A stretch of 64,000 bases of DNA from Symbiodinium natans. Lineage: Eukaryota > Sar > Dinophyceae > Suessiales > Symbiodiniaceae. The translations under genes and the position numbers were made by a program. Where the stretch lies: contig CAJNDS010002354.1 in NCBI GenBank assembly GCA_905221605.1, positions 162,136 through 226,135 of the forward strand. Reading direction: 5' to 3'. Positions 1-8,412 of this stretch are shown piece after piece. Each line of letters starts with the position of its first letter. The first letter of the stretch is position 1. The notes below the pieces were generated by a model. The model ran no database searches. It was not told the origin of the DNA and worked only from the letters and a program-made list of their open reading frames with translations.

Positions 1-97
1 GGAGTAAGGTTTATAGGTTTAGGTTGTCAGAGTTGGATTGAAGCATACTTTCTATATCAAAAGGTCCGAAACCCCATGTAACCCAATAATTCTGAAA

Positions 98-232
98 CAG
101 AGTTTATGTTTCTGTTATTGGCGAGTGTGTATAGGGTTCCTCATCAGTATTGGTGTCAAACAAATGTATGCGTACATGTGTATATGTATATACAAAATGG
201 GTGTTTTTTGGGGATGCTAGTAATACAAACCA
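98..232 (+). mobile_element. Family F short element, copy 1
   Basis: AT-rich 135 bp block that aligns by eye with 33529-33646: both have a GTTTAT start, a TTGGYGAGTGTRTAT core and a GGGTGTYYTTTTGGGG right part. In copy 2 the two ends are imperfect inverted repeats of the GGGTWTATATTWCTTGT type. No coding capacity is visible. It abuts a CCCCAAA array on its right. Inference: a non-autonomous terminal-inverted-repeat element or other dispersed repeat. Confidence 0.5.
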
Positions 233-233
233 A

Positions 234-390
234 ACCCCAAATTTCAAAACCCCAAACCCCAAACCCCAAACCCCAAACCCCAAACCCCAAACCCCAAACC
301 CCAAACCCCAAACCCCAAACCCCAAACCCTAAACCCTAAACCCTAAACCCTAAACCCCAAACCCTGAACCCTAAACCCTAAACCCTAGAC
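234..390 (+). repeat. Telomere-type array, CCCCAAA then CCCTAAA
   Basis: About 13 copies of the variant CCCCAAA switch abruptly near 327 to CCCTAAA with one CCCTGAA. It shows the two unit types as adjacent homogeneous blocks. Confidence 0.95.
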
Positions 391-419
391 CCCCTGGACC
401 TTCAACCCTAAAACGGAGC

Positions 420-560
420 ATGCCGAAGGTGGCAAAACCTGGCCGCAGAAGCGGGTCAAGCGCAGATTTGCGTGGTCGCTGTCGAAAGTCCCCCACGGGC
501 CCATACGCCCAGGTTGAGGGCAATAGAAACCTCATCGTCATTCACGTGGGGAGATTCTGA
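420..560 (+). CDS. Small unassigned ORF, 46 aa
   Basis: ATG to TGA frame filling the spacer between two telomeric arrays. The predicted peptide is basic at its start (MPKVAKPGRRSGSSADLRGR) and ends in a hydrophobic NLIVIHVGRF. No family is recognised. A 46-codon frame is expected often by chance, so this is only a candidate; a spliced exon or random sequence are equally possible. Confidence 0.18.
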   Translation: MPKVAKPGRRSGSSADLRGRCRKSPTGPYAQVEGNRNLIVIHVGRF

Positions 561-593
561 AGCTAGAGATACCTTGTTGTGCTCCATGTAACC

Positions 594-769
594 GTAAACC
601 CTAAACCCTGAACCCCCTAAACCCCCTAAACCCCCTAACCCCCTAAACCCCCTAAACCCCCCGAAACCCCCTAAACCCCCTAAACCCCCTAAACCCCCTA
701 AACCCCCCTAAACCCCCCTAAACCCCCCTAAACCCCCCAAACCCCTAAACCTAAACCCTAAACCCTAAG
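594..769 (+). repeat. Degenerate telomere-type array, CCCCCTAAA
   Basis: CCCTAAA units lengthened to 8-9 bp by extra C (CCCCTAAA, CCCCCTAAA), repeated about 20 times. It illustrates slippage in the C tract. Confidence 0.9.
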
Positions 770-844
770 TGTAGTACATCCCATCCGATCGGCCTGAAGA
801 AACCCTCATATCAGCTCCCACTTACGCCTCGACTCCAAGAGATG

Positions 845-994
845 TAAGGTTCAGGGTTCAGGGTTTAAGGTTTAGGGTTTTGGGCTTAGTTGGTTTAGGG
901 TTTAGGGTTTAGGGTTTAGGGTTTAGGGTTTAGGGTTTAGGGGTTAGGGGTTAGGGGTTAGGGGTTAGGGTTTAGGGTTTAGGGTTGGTTTAGT
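845..994 (+). repeat. Telomere-type array, TTTAGGG
   Basis: G-strand-sense array facing the preceding C-strand array across an 80 bp spacer. It includes a GGGGTTA sub-block. Confidence 0.95.
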
Positions 995-1390
995 GGGTTT
1001 CGGGTGTGGGGTCTGACTTCCCTAGCCCTGGCCCTGAACCTCGCACCGGGTCCGTGTGGGACTTTTATCGGCCGCGCATGTGTGTACAAACTCCGAAGGT
1101 TCGTATTGTGCGCTTTGTGTGCTGCTTCTCGTGCGAACGTCGCTGCATCTGCTTGCCAAGCCCAGAAGGTCATATCATAGCATGAAAATGCGACAACAAT
1201 AATGCATGATAGGCTTTAAAGGGCGGGGGGGGGGGAGGGGCGGAATGTTGACCGAGCCCGGGTGCTGACTGGGCCCAGTCCTCTTTGGAGGCATGTCTGC
1301 CTGCTCGAGAAGCGCAAAGGGAACATTAGACTCACATTTTGGTGATGCTTCTGGAATCGTTTCGGGAAGCACTTCCGGCTACACCTTAAA
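995..1390. other. Unique spacer without array
   Basis: About 400 bp of mixed sequence with short G and C runs near 1216. On the minus strand 979-1173 is an open 64-codon frame and 1175-1372 another. A GTGAGT on the minus strand (near 1330) resembles a splice donor. Nothing recognisable; no gene is asserted. Confidence 0.5.
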
Positions 1391-1468
1391 CTTGGGAGTC
1401 CTTAATAGGGATTATCGCACCCCCTGGTATAATCCTTATTCGGGACTGTTAGTATAAGGGGCAACATG
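1391..1468. mobile_element. Family B hairpin element, copy 1 (degraded)
   Basis: It begins CTTGGGAGTCC and ends GGGACTGTTAGTATAAGGGG, the reverse complement of the arm seen in the other B copies. The two arms fold back with AATAGGG against CCTTATT. The outer left arm is shortened. Confidence 0.6.
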
Positions 1469-1496
1469 ACCTTAGGTCCTTAAACCATCAATTGCA

Positions 1497-1626
1497 GCTA
1501 GTAAAGGCTATATGGAAGAGCCAAGACTTGGTTTGGCGTGCGAACTTCGCAAGGGACGCAGTCGTGCAAAGTGGGATTGCTAGATGGCAATGTACAGAGA
1601 TGCTTCGTCTGTGGCGCTGCCGCTGA
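1497..1626 (+). CDS. Candidate exon, unknown protein
   Basis: It follows an acceptor-like CAATTGCAG and stays open for 42 codons to TGA (peptide contains IWKSQDLVWRANFARDAVVQ). No splice donor is seen, so it would be a terminal exon. No family recognised; the minus strand is also open (1498-1725). Low confidence. Confidence 0.15.
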
Positions 1627-1708
1627 ATTGGGCCCCTGAAGCCTCAACCTTGCCTCAAGCAGCCAAACACCGGCGGTGTGCCACTGAAGATCTATTAAAA
1701 CCCCCCAT

Positions 1709-2220
1709 TTGAAGGCCGGAAACACAGCACTTCCCTGGCCACATCCGGAGATGCGTGAGCGCGCAAAATCGAGCCAACCTCGCAGGTCTGGTGGGTACCT
1801 AGTACGGAATAAGTACCAATGTCATGCCGCACAGTTCCTGTACAAATATCAGTATGAGCCGGCGGTTGGTGGGGATAGAGATACTTACGGGTTTTTCGTT
1901 GGGCATGAGAGGAATTAGGTAAAGTTGTTGTTTGAGTCTAGGGGCAAGAAGGGTGACTTATTCCCTCATTACTTACTAAGAACTAGCAAGAGTGGGGTCG
2001 GGCTCCACGTAGGCCCATAGCCTCGCGGGCCAACGAATCCTCTCAAGATCAGACGCAGGTTTTGGGGGTGTCAAGGAAGGCTGTTAGGGTGTATAGGTGT
2101 AGAGATTTCCAAGATCAGGGGTTCCAGGCGCTTGTTTTCGGATTTTCGGGGGGTTTTCGGGTCACTGCTTGAAGGAAGATTGTCAAGAGCCCTCGGCCCG
2201 AAACTTCCAGCCCCCCAACA
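1709..2220. other. Unique spacer with open frames
   Basis: Array-free stretch. A plus frame 1709-1918 (69 codons, ATG to TAG) ends right at an AG/GTAAAG donor-like site; two other frames are also open here, so the reading frame is undecided. The remainder to 2220 shows no recognisable feature. Confidence 0.3.
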
Positions 2221-2221
2221 A

Positions 2222-2391
2222 TCTAAAGCACTGAATCCCAAACCCCTAAGCTCTAAATCCCAAACTCAACCCCAGACCCTAAGCCATCAAGTTGGGAGGA
2301 TGTGCTAAACCCTAGCCCCGAAACCCTAACCCCTAAACCCTAAACCCTGAACCCTAACCCCCAAACCCCCCCCCCCCCCCCCCCCCCCCCC
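2222..2391 (+). repeat. Degenerate CCCTAAA array ending in a 26-bp C run
   Basis: Scattered CCCTAAA-like units pass directly into an uninterrupted C homopolymer (about 2366-2391). The C run is followed by an acceptor-like TTCGCAG at 2405-2411, after which one frame is open to TAG at 2504-2506. Confidence 0.85.
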
Positions 2392-2628
2392 TGGCCTGCC
2401 CCCCTTCGCAGGTCGCTGCGCCACAATACGAACAACAGCCCGGGCCCTCCTGAGTGCTTACTTTAGGGTTCAGCGTTCAGAGGCTTTCGAGGGCCTGTTT
2501 GGTTAGAAGTGCTTCTTTCAGAGAGAGTTTGTAGAAGCGAGCGGTACTTTACGTAGGTTGTTGTTTCTGGAGTCGGGCTCTCTGAACGAAGGTTCCGTTT
2601 GGGGATTTTGTTGCAAGAGTGCTATAAA

Positions 2629-2751
2629 GCCCTAAACCCTAAACCCTAAACCATGAAACCCTAAACCCTAAACCCCAAACCCTAAACCCTAAACCCCAAA
2701 CCCCAAACCCTAAACCCTAAACCCTAAACCCTAAACCCCAAACCCTAAACC
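2629..2751 (+). repeat. Telomere-type array, CCCTAAA
   Basis: About 17 units with interspersed CCCCAAA. Confidence 0.95.
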
Positions 2752-2833
2752 CAGGGGTCCTTAGAGGCAGGCCGATAGGAATGGCACCTTCAGTTCCCGA
2801 ACAGTGTGTCGGCACTAGCTTTGGGGGGTCCAA

Positions 2834-2912
2834 CTTGGGATGTTCCCCTAAACCCTAAACCCTAAACCCCTAAACCCTAAACCCTAAACCCTAAACCTTA
2901 AACTAACAGTCC
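2834..2912. mobile_element. Family B element interrupted by a telomeric array
   Basis: The left end CTTGGGATGTTCCCC (2834-2848) is followed by about 54 bp of CCCTAAA repeats and then CTTAAACTAACAGTCC (to 2912). In the uninterrupted copy at 37477 the same two segments are joined as TTCCCCCTTATACTAACAG. The array therefore sits inside the element between CCCC and CTTA. The right half of the element is missing. Confidence 0.75.
2849..2902 (+). repeat. CCCTAAA insert inside family B element
   Basis: Seven or so units; the left junction overlaps the CCCC of the element (microhomology). Confidence 0.85.
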
Positions 2913-3003
2913 TCGTACTTTCGCAGCAGGCGCATAAGTTTAAGTAGGGCAACCCTAGCCAAGAGCCGCCAAGTAAGCCCCTGCAAGCCCCCTAGGCCCT
3001 AAC

Positions 3004-3081
3004 CCCCCCCCCCCCCCCCCCAAAGCCCCCTACGCGCCCTCAACCCTAGGCTTCTAAACCCACCCTCCCCCCCCCCCCCCC

Positions 3082-3112
<31 letters not shown>
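3004..3112 (+). repeat. C-homopolymer tracts
   Basis: Two long C runs (3004-3020 and 3068-3112, the latter with a single A). They are followed by a strong donor-like ATCAG/GTAAGC at 3151-3160 and AGCAGCAG acceptor-like triplets, so a micro-exon downstream of a C-rich polypyrimidine tract is conceivable but unproven. Confidence 0.85.
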
Positions 3113-3113
<1 letters not shown>

Positions 3114-3207
3114 TCCCTGCGCCTCCAAGTAGCAGCAGCCATTGTGATGAATCAGGTAAGCGAGAGACGCTTACAGGTGGCCAGGGCCTCACCCCAAGCA
3201 GCCGGTT

Positions 3208-3352
3208 GAGGGTTTAGAGGTTCAGGGTTTAGGGGTTTAGGGGTTTAGGGTTTAGGGTTTAGGGGTTCAGGAGTTGAGGGGTTCAGGAGTTGAGGGGCTT
3301 AGGGTTTGGGGTTTAGGGTTCAGGGGTTTTGGGGTTTAGGGTTTACGGTTTA
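3208..3352 (+). repeat. Telomere-type array, TTTAGGG, degenerate
   Basis: TTTAGGG mixed with TTTAGGGG and TTGAGGGG units. Confidence 0.9.
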
Positions 3353-3552
3353 GGACCAATTTTTTGCCCTAACCTGCACAGGACCTTGTACCCCCCCTTC
3401 CCCCCCGAATATTAAATATCCCCCACATATGCCGCCCATATCCCATGATGGGTTAGCTTTTTTCCGCCCACTTACCCCCTGAACCCCCCTAATCCCAAGC
3501 CCTCAACCTTCACGCCCCTCATGTTAAGTACTTCGATGATCGTCTGTTGCAG

Positions 3553-3740
3553 TAGCGGGGCCAGGCGGAAAGAGTCATGTTGGGGATTGCTTACTCGTGG
3601 CCGTCTACACATTCTACGCAAGAAACAGGGTTGCCTTTGAGGAGCTTAGTCGGGTTGCAGTAGATAGTTGTGCCGCCCGGATGATGGCAACTGCTTTTCG
3701 GTTCCTGAACAAGAACCCCGAAAAAGGATCAGGAATTTAG
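3553..3740 (+). CDS. Candidate terminal exon, unknown protein
   Basis: An acceptor-like TCTGTTGCAG (ends 3552) precedes a frame open for 62 codons to TAG. The frame is shifted from an upstream in-frame TGA, as expected for an intron boundary. The first codon position is G in about 42% of codons and T in only about 16%, which is typical of real coding DNA. The peptide contains VGDCLLVAVYTFYARNRVAF and ends NKNPEKGSGI. I do not recognise the family. No upstream exon could be joined with confidence. Alternative: a chance open frame, since stretches this long are common by chance in this window. Confidence 0.4.
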
Positions 3741-3856
3741 GATTCAGTCGTCAGGGACCCTGACCATGAATGCGGCCTAAGCCCTAAGCCTCAAAGCCGC
3801 TTTAGGGGGCGGGGGGGGGGGGGGGTGATGCTAGGGAGCTTCGGGACAAGGGGAGG

Positions 3857-4036
3857 GTTTAGTTTAGGGTTTAGGGTTTAGGGGTTTTAGGTTTTAGGGT
3901 TTAGGGTTTAGGGTTTAGGTTTTTTAGGGTTTAGGGTTGAGGGTTTAGGGTTCAGGGTTCAGGGTTCAGGGTTTAGTTTAGGTTTGGGTTTAGGGTTTAG
4001 GGTGTAGGGGTGCAGGGTTTAGGTTTAGGGTTTAGG
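3857..4036 (+). repeat. Telomere-type array, TTTAGGG
   Basis: About 24 units, some TTCAGGG. The last TTTAG at 4031-4035 is followed by an open frame (to about 4130), so it could act as a splice acceptor; this is speculative. Confidence 0.9.
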
Positions 4037-4140
4037 CATCGAGACCCACGGCTGCAAACTGGAAGGTCGCCCTTGCGGTGCATCAATCAGCGACGAAGGC
4101 CGACTCGTCTGGCCTTCTCTCGGGTGCCAAAAGCCCGAAA

Positions 4141-4211
4141 GACCAAAGCCCTAAAGCCCTGAAGCCCTAAAGCCCGAAGCCCTAAAGCCCTAAAGCCCTA
4201 AACCCTAAACC
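4141..4211 (+). repeat. CCCTAAAG then CCCTAAA array
   Basis: 8-mer CCCTAAAG units change to 7-mer CCCTAAA. Confidence 0.9.
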
Positions 4212-4389
4212 CCAAACCCTAAACCCTAAACCTGCAAGGCTTGCTGAGGGCTTGTTTGGGTTGCATGTGGGTCCTTTCTTCCCGTCCCCTGCACGCGGCT
4301 ACTTCTTTGCTTAAGAGCTCTGAGTCTCAGGGCGTGTTTATGGGTGCTGTAGCCGTCGAGCGTTGGATAGAACGCAAGAACAGCCAGCG

Positions 4390-4495
4390 CTAATATAGGG
4401 GTCGGAAGAATTACTAGCAATACTCCCTTATGGCCCCTTTTATAATTATATTATAATATCCCTCACAACACTATTCTAATAGGCCCCTAAATTAG
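4390..4495. mobile_element. Family G MITE-like element, copy 1
   Basis: 106 bp bounded by inverted repeats CTAATATAGGGG and, on the other strand, CTAATTTAGGGG (11 of 12 matching). The interior is AT-rich with TTATAATTATATTATAA. The segment GGGGTCGGAAGAA to TATGGCCCC recurs at 56617. No obvious target-site duplication. Confidence 0.65.
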
Positions 4496-4767
4496 GCTTT
4501 CCACAGTAATGTGCTGCTGTTGTGAAGTGCTTAAACAGGGGTGCACCCAGACGGCTGCCCTCGCCTAAGCCCGAAATTAGCAAATGAAGCAGAAGGGGTC
4601 TAGGGTTTAGGGTCAGGAGGGTTTAGGGTTTAGGGTTTGGGATGTTTAGGGTTTAGGGCCTCGGGTTTAGGATTTGAGGTGTTTAGGGTCTAGGGTTTGG
4701 GGCTTGCCTCGCGTTTAGTGCAGGACTGTCTCAGTCGGGTTCTGTCGCCCATGGACGGGGCTGCCTA

Positions 4768-4994
4768 AACCCGAAACCCTAAACCCTAAACCCTAAACCC
4801 TAAACCCTAAACCCTAAACCCTAAACCCTAAACCCTAAACCCTAAACCCTAAACCTTAAACCCTAAACCCTAAACCCTACTCTAAACCCTAAACCCTAAA
4901 CCCTAAACCCTAAACCCTAAACCCTAAACCCTAAACCCTAAACCCTAAACCCTAAACCCTAAACCCTAAACCCTAAACCCTAAACCCTAAACCC
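4768..4994 (+). repeat. Long CCCTAAA array
   Basis: About 31 almost perfect units with one short interruption (CTACTCTAAA near 4876). Confidence 0.97.
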
Positions 4995-5130
4995 CAAAAC
5001 CTCCACACGCGGTCAGCTCTTGGGGTCCTGGCAGTTTTGTCTTGAGTGATTGTGAGTTGAGTTGCGGCCCCCTACATGGCACTACGATAAAATTCCTGAG
5101 GTAGAATGCTTCACTCCTGCTGCTTACTAG

Positions 5131-5172
5131 GATTCTTGTGAGGATCATCGACATCGCATATTTTGCAACGAC
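5131..5172 (+). CDS. Candidate 42-nt internal exon
   Basis: A good polypyrimidine acceptor (TTCACTCCTGCTGCTTACTAG, ending 5130) and a GTAAAG donor at 5173 bound 42 nt, an exact multiple of three. One frame reads DSCEDHRHRIFCND. It lies in a 245 bp spacer between two CCCTAAA arrays. The host gene is unknown. Both splice motifs are visible, but short acceptor/donor pairs also arise by chance. Confidence 0.25.
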
Positions 5173-5248
5173 GTAAAGATGTTAAGAGTAGCGGCGCCGT
5201 GAGCAGAAATCCCAGGAGCATCGTGGAGCATCAAGGTTCTCAAGCTAA

Positions 5249-5379
5249 ACCCTAAACCCTAAACCCTAAACCCTAAACCCTAAACCCTAAACCCTAAACC
5301 CTAAACCCTAAACCCTAAACCCTAAACCCTAAACCCTAAACCCTAAACCCTAAACCCTAAACCCTAAACCCTAAACCCT
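5249..5379 (+). repeat. Telomere-type array, CCCTAAA
   Basis: About 19 perfect units. The following 110 bp spacer (5390-5498) is open in one plus frame (33% of codons start with G) and is then met by an opposing TTTAGGG array. Confidence 0.97.
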
Positions 5380-5500
5380 ATCAGAATCTCCTCTGCCCTG
5401 GAGGAGAAGCACACTAAGGCACCGACAGAGGAGCCAGGGCCACATCATCATGGGGTTCTTTATGGGAGGGCAAACCCAGGGTCCCTCATACTCCCCGCTA

Positions 5501-5588
5501 AGGGTTTAGGGTTTAGGGTTTAGGGTTTAGGGTTTAGGGTTTAGGGTGTAGGGTTTAGGGTTTAGGGTTTAGGGTTTTAGGGTTTAGG
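5501..5588 (+). repeat. Telomere-type array, TTTAGGG
   Basis: About 12 units, facing the 5249-5379 array. Confidence 0.97.
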
Positions 5589-5867
5589 CCCCAAGCTTCC
5601 CTAAGGCCTACATACCTACCCCCTACATATCTACCCCCCCCCCCATGAGACCCCCTCCCGTAAGGACCCTGTAATGTCAAGTTTGGGTCGGCTCTTTGTG
5701 GTTTCATGACTTCTGGTCCGAGTTAAAGCCCTGCGCTCTCTCCCCCTAAGCCCTAAACCCTCAACCCCAAACCCCGAACCATAAGTCCGGAGAGAGCGGA
5801 GAGAGAGAGGAGAGAGACACCGCCTCCTGCACGAAGGCCTTCTTGTGCTCGCGCCGCAGAAAGGGCC

Positions 5868-5972
5868 ATGGCTCAAACTCCAGCTCCTCAGAGCGGGCGG
5901 GGACGGCCACGGCAGGCGGGGCTTGCAGATCTGGGAAGTGAAGTGCTGAAACCTCTAAGCCCTAAACGCTAA
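5868..5972 (+). CDS. Small unassigned ORF, 34 aa
   Basis: An ATG to TAA frame (MAQTPAPQSGRGRPRQAGLA at the start) lies 28 bp after a pyrimidine-rich acceptor-like CTCGCGCCGCAG. Its 3' end runs into the neighbouring telomeric array. The minus strand is open too (5631-5876). No family. Confidence 0.15.
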   Translation: MAQTPAPQSGRGRPRQAGLADLGSEVLKPLSPKR

Positions 5973-6173
5973 ACCCTTCTAAACCCTTCTAAACCCTAAA
6001 CCCTAAACCCTAAACCCTAAACCCTAAACCCTAAACCCTAAACCCTAAACCCTAAACCCTAAACCCTAAACCCTAAAACCCTAAACCCTAAAACCCTAAA
6101 CCCTAAACCCTGAACCCTGAACCCTGAACCCTGAACCCTGAACCCTGAACCCTAAACCCTAAACCCTAAACCT
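5959..6173 (+). repeat. CCCTAAA array with a CCCTGAA sub-block
   Basis: About 30 units. Seven consecutive CCCTGAA units (about 6107-6155) are embedded in CCCTAAA, a clear local homogenisation. Confidence 0.97.
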
Positions 6174-6284
6174 CAAAGGGTGTGAGCCCCAGACAGGCCC
6201 GAAGCATTGATCCCGCTATCATCCCTACAAGCGCTTCGAATCTGAACTTGGGTTTAGGGCCCACGCCGATATACCCCCAAGATA

Positions 6285-6375
6285 CTATCGTCCTCATTCT
6301 CTCTCTCCTCCCTCCCCTCCAGGGTTTGGATTTGGTTTTTTCAGCGTGAAAACACCGTGACTGTGAACCCCAAAC
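6285..6375 (+). other. Strong 3' splice-site-like signal
   Basis: A 30-nt almost pure pyrimidine tract ends in CCCTCCAG at 6322. The downstream sequence is open in one frame for about 20 codons up to a CCCTAAA array. It is the best isolated acceptor in the first 10 kb; no matching donor found. Confidence 0.3.
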
Positions 6376-6400
6376 CCAAACCCTAAGCCCTAAACCCTAT

Positions 6401-6500
6401 NNNNNNNNNNNNNNNNNNNNNNNNNNNNNNNNNNNNNNNNNNNNNNNNNNNNNNNNNNNNNNNNNNNNNNNNNNNNNNNNNNNNNNNNNNNNNNNNNNNN
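6401..6500. other. Assembly gap (100 N)
   Basis: Exactly 100 N, bordered by a CCCTAAA unit on the left and a C run on the right. The C run at its edge suggests that a homopolymer or repeat broke the assembly. Confidence 0.99.
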
Positions 6501-6683
6501 CCCCCCCCCCCCCCCCACCCCCCGAAAAAAAAAGAAAGAAACCCTAACCCCTAAGCCCTAAACCCTAAACCCTAAACCCCCAGAACAAGCACGCAGTTTG
6601 GTCAGTAAGATGTCCCGGTTGCTCCTGGGCCTTGGAGGCAAGATTGGCATGGCCGGATGTTTTTTTTTCTCAAATGTGTGGTC

Positions 6684-6715
<32 letters not shown>

Positions 6716-6745
6716 AAAAAAGCACAAAAAACAAAAGAAGAAAAA
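6501..6745 (+). repeat. Two C-run to A-rich composite tracts
   Basis: A C run of about 16 followed by CCCCCGAAAAAAAAAGAAAG (6501-6540), and a C run of about 22 at 6683-6704 followed by A-rich AAAACAAAAAAGC-type sequence to 6745. The C-then-A order recurs elsewhere in the window. Confidence 0.8.
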
Positions 6746-6969
6746 GAGGGTTACCCCTATGTTCGGAAGCCCCAGATCACTCACTGCCCAGTTTTTTTGT
6801 GCTCCTGGAAACACAGGTGTTTTGCCATGTTGGCGTGCCCTTATTTGCACCCCTGCACGCTCAAGACTACATTGCAGATGAAGCCAACCTGAAGCTAAGT
6901 AGTACAACGGGGCAAAGAAGCCGCCATAAGAATCGACGCGTATGCCTCGCCCTAAACCCTAAACCCTAA
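6598..6969 (+). CDS. Unassigned open frame, 123 codons
   Basis: Open from 6598 (non-ATG start) to a stop inside the next CCCTAAA array; the middle is low complexity (poly-Pro from the C run, Lys from the A run). The 3' part (about 6790-6950) looks more like ordinary protein and contains HAQDYIADEANLKLSSTTGQ. The whole frame is unlikely to be one protein. If real, only the 3' half would be an exon. The minus strand is open over 6602-6907 as well. Confidence 0.2.
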
Positions 6970-7112
6970 ACCCTAAACCCTAAACCCTAAACCCTAAACC
7001 CCTAAACCCTAAACCCTAAACCCTAAACCCTAAACCCTAAACCCTAAACCCTAAACCCTAAACCCTAAACCCTAAACCCTAAACCCTAAACCCTAAACCC
7101 TAAACCCTAAAC
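6951..7112 (+). repeat. Telomere-type array, CCCTAAA
   Basis: About 23 units, one slipped to CCCCTAAA. Confidence 0.97.
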
Positions 7113-7267
7113 TGTGGAATTTAGGCTCATGAGGTGCAGATCTCCGCGCCTGGAATCGCGTGATTGCTAGGGCCTAGGGGCCTTCAGAACAGTTGGCACC
7201 CCTGCGCATGCTCACACATGCCCGGACAAGTACCCTGGAAGACGTAGGTTTGGCGCCATCAGGGTTT

Positions 7268-7334
7268 AGAACCCTAAACCCTAAACCCTAAACCCTAAAC
7301 CCTAAACCCTAAACACTAAGCCCTAAACCCTAGA
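7268..7334 (+). repeat. Telomere-type array, CCCTAAA
   Basis: About 9 units with single-base variants at the end. Confidence 0.95.
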
Positions 7335-7335
7335 C

Positions 7336-7603
7336 GGTGCCAGAAGCCCATCACCCCTGTGCCTCGACGGTTGCCACCTACTTCTAGGTATTTATGGGCC
7401 TCTAGGTAAGGTTTCAGGAAAGGGTTTCGGAGGGTTTAGGGGTTTAGGGGTTTAGGGGTTTGGGGTTTAGGGTTTAGGGTTTAGGGGTTGAGGATAGCTT
7501 TTCCTCCCTGGCAGAACCCGAAGCCCCGCTTCCTCTCAAGTGCATGCCGGGCCAACGAGATTTGGTTTTTGGAGAGCTCGGAAAGTCTTTCCGGCTGCTT
7601 TGA
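7336..7603 (+). CDS. Candidate two-exon segment with a telomeric-repeat intron
   Basis: Exon 7336-7405 ends in CTAG/GTAAGG (strong donor). Intron 7406-7514 is 109 nt and contains about 60 bp of TTTAGGGG-type repeat (7432-7492). It ends in CTTTTCCTCCCTGGCAG (strong acceptor). The second exon runs from 7515 to a TGA at 7601-7603. The phases agree: one leftover base plus two gives a Glu codon, and the joined frame continues PEAPLPLKCMPGQRDLVFGE. The product is unknown. Caveat: other frames across the two blocks are also open, so the frame is not certain. Confidence 0.35.
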
Positions 7604-7664
7604 GACACTTGAAATCAGCCCTTCTGGATGTTGAGGGGGTTTAGGGTTTAGGGTTTAATATCAG

Positions 7665-7697
7665 CTCCTGATCACATGCCTTCAAATGGCCTGGAAG
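7665..7697 (+). CDS. Candidate 33-nt internal exon
   Basis: It lies between an acceptor-like TTTAATATCAG and a consensus donor GGAAG/GTAAGG. The length is a multiple of three. It starts 31 bp after the 3' end of the open block at 7515-7634, with a short TTTAGGG run between them. Evidence is splice motifs only. Confidence 0.22.
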
Positions 7698-7874
7698 GTA
7701 AGGGGTCCTGCGATGCTTTGTGTCCTAAACCCCCCCGTGGATTGGGGGGAATGTGGGGTTTAGATGGAAACACCGCGAATAGAAAGGTCGATGGTAGATC
7801 CAAACCGCTCTAATTCGCTTTGGTGAAGCGCTCGAGGGTCAATGGGGGGGGGGTCACACCTTGGCCACCCCCTC

Positions 7875-7990
7875 CAAACCCTAAACCCTAAACCCCAAAC
7901 CCTAAACCCCAAACCCTAAACCCTAAACCCTAAACCCTAAACCCTAAACCCTAAACCCTAAACCCTAAACCCTAAACCCTAAACCCCAAA
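7875..7990 (+). repeat. Telomere-type array, CCCTAAA
   Basis: About 16 units; preceded by an 8-G run and a unique spacer at 7700-7870 with no recognisable feature. Confidence 0.96.
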
Positions 7991-8054
7991 ACCCCTCCCT
8001 TAAGAACCCTATAATCAAGAGATAAAGCTCTTCGAGCCACTTACAATCTCCTAG

Positions 8055-8173
8055 GTAGGATAAGGGGGACCCTTAAAGGGGAACCCCTTCTTAACCCTCT
8101 TCTGGTTCTCTTAAGCAGGGACCTTATTCAGAGGGTCTATATCCCCAAGGGTCCCCCTAATCCTATCCCCTAC
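8055..8173. mobile_element. Family D inverted-repeat element
   Basis: The left arm GTAGGATAAGGGGGACCCTT pairs with the right arm (AAGGGTCCCCCTAATCCTAT then CCCCTAC) around a roughly 60 bp loop. A second internal pair is CCTTAAAGGGG. Single copy in the window, MITE-like in size. Confidence 0.5.
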
Positions 8174-8252
8174 TCAATCCGGATGGGCAGGTTTCTTGCA
8201 ACTCACCGGCCTGAGGGTGTCAGTGCACCGCCTAGTCAGCGAAGGTCTGAGG

Positions 8253-8322
8253 CCCTAAACCCTAAACCCTAAACCCTAAACCCTAAACCCTAAACCCTAA
8301 ACCCTAAACCCTAAACCCTAAA
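8253..8322 (+). repeat. Telomere-type array, CCCTAAA
   Basis: About 10 perfect units. Confidence 0.96.
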
Positions 8323-8412
8323 CACGAAACCTGACAGCCTGAACCCAAGGCCCGGATTTCGCGCCGGAGCCACTGCTGAGTACAAAGCCATTCGAGGGGC
8401 GCCATGTGCTTC

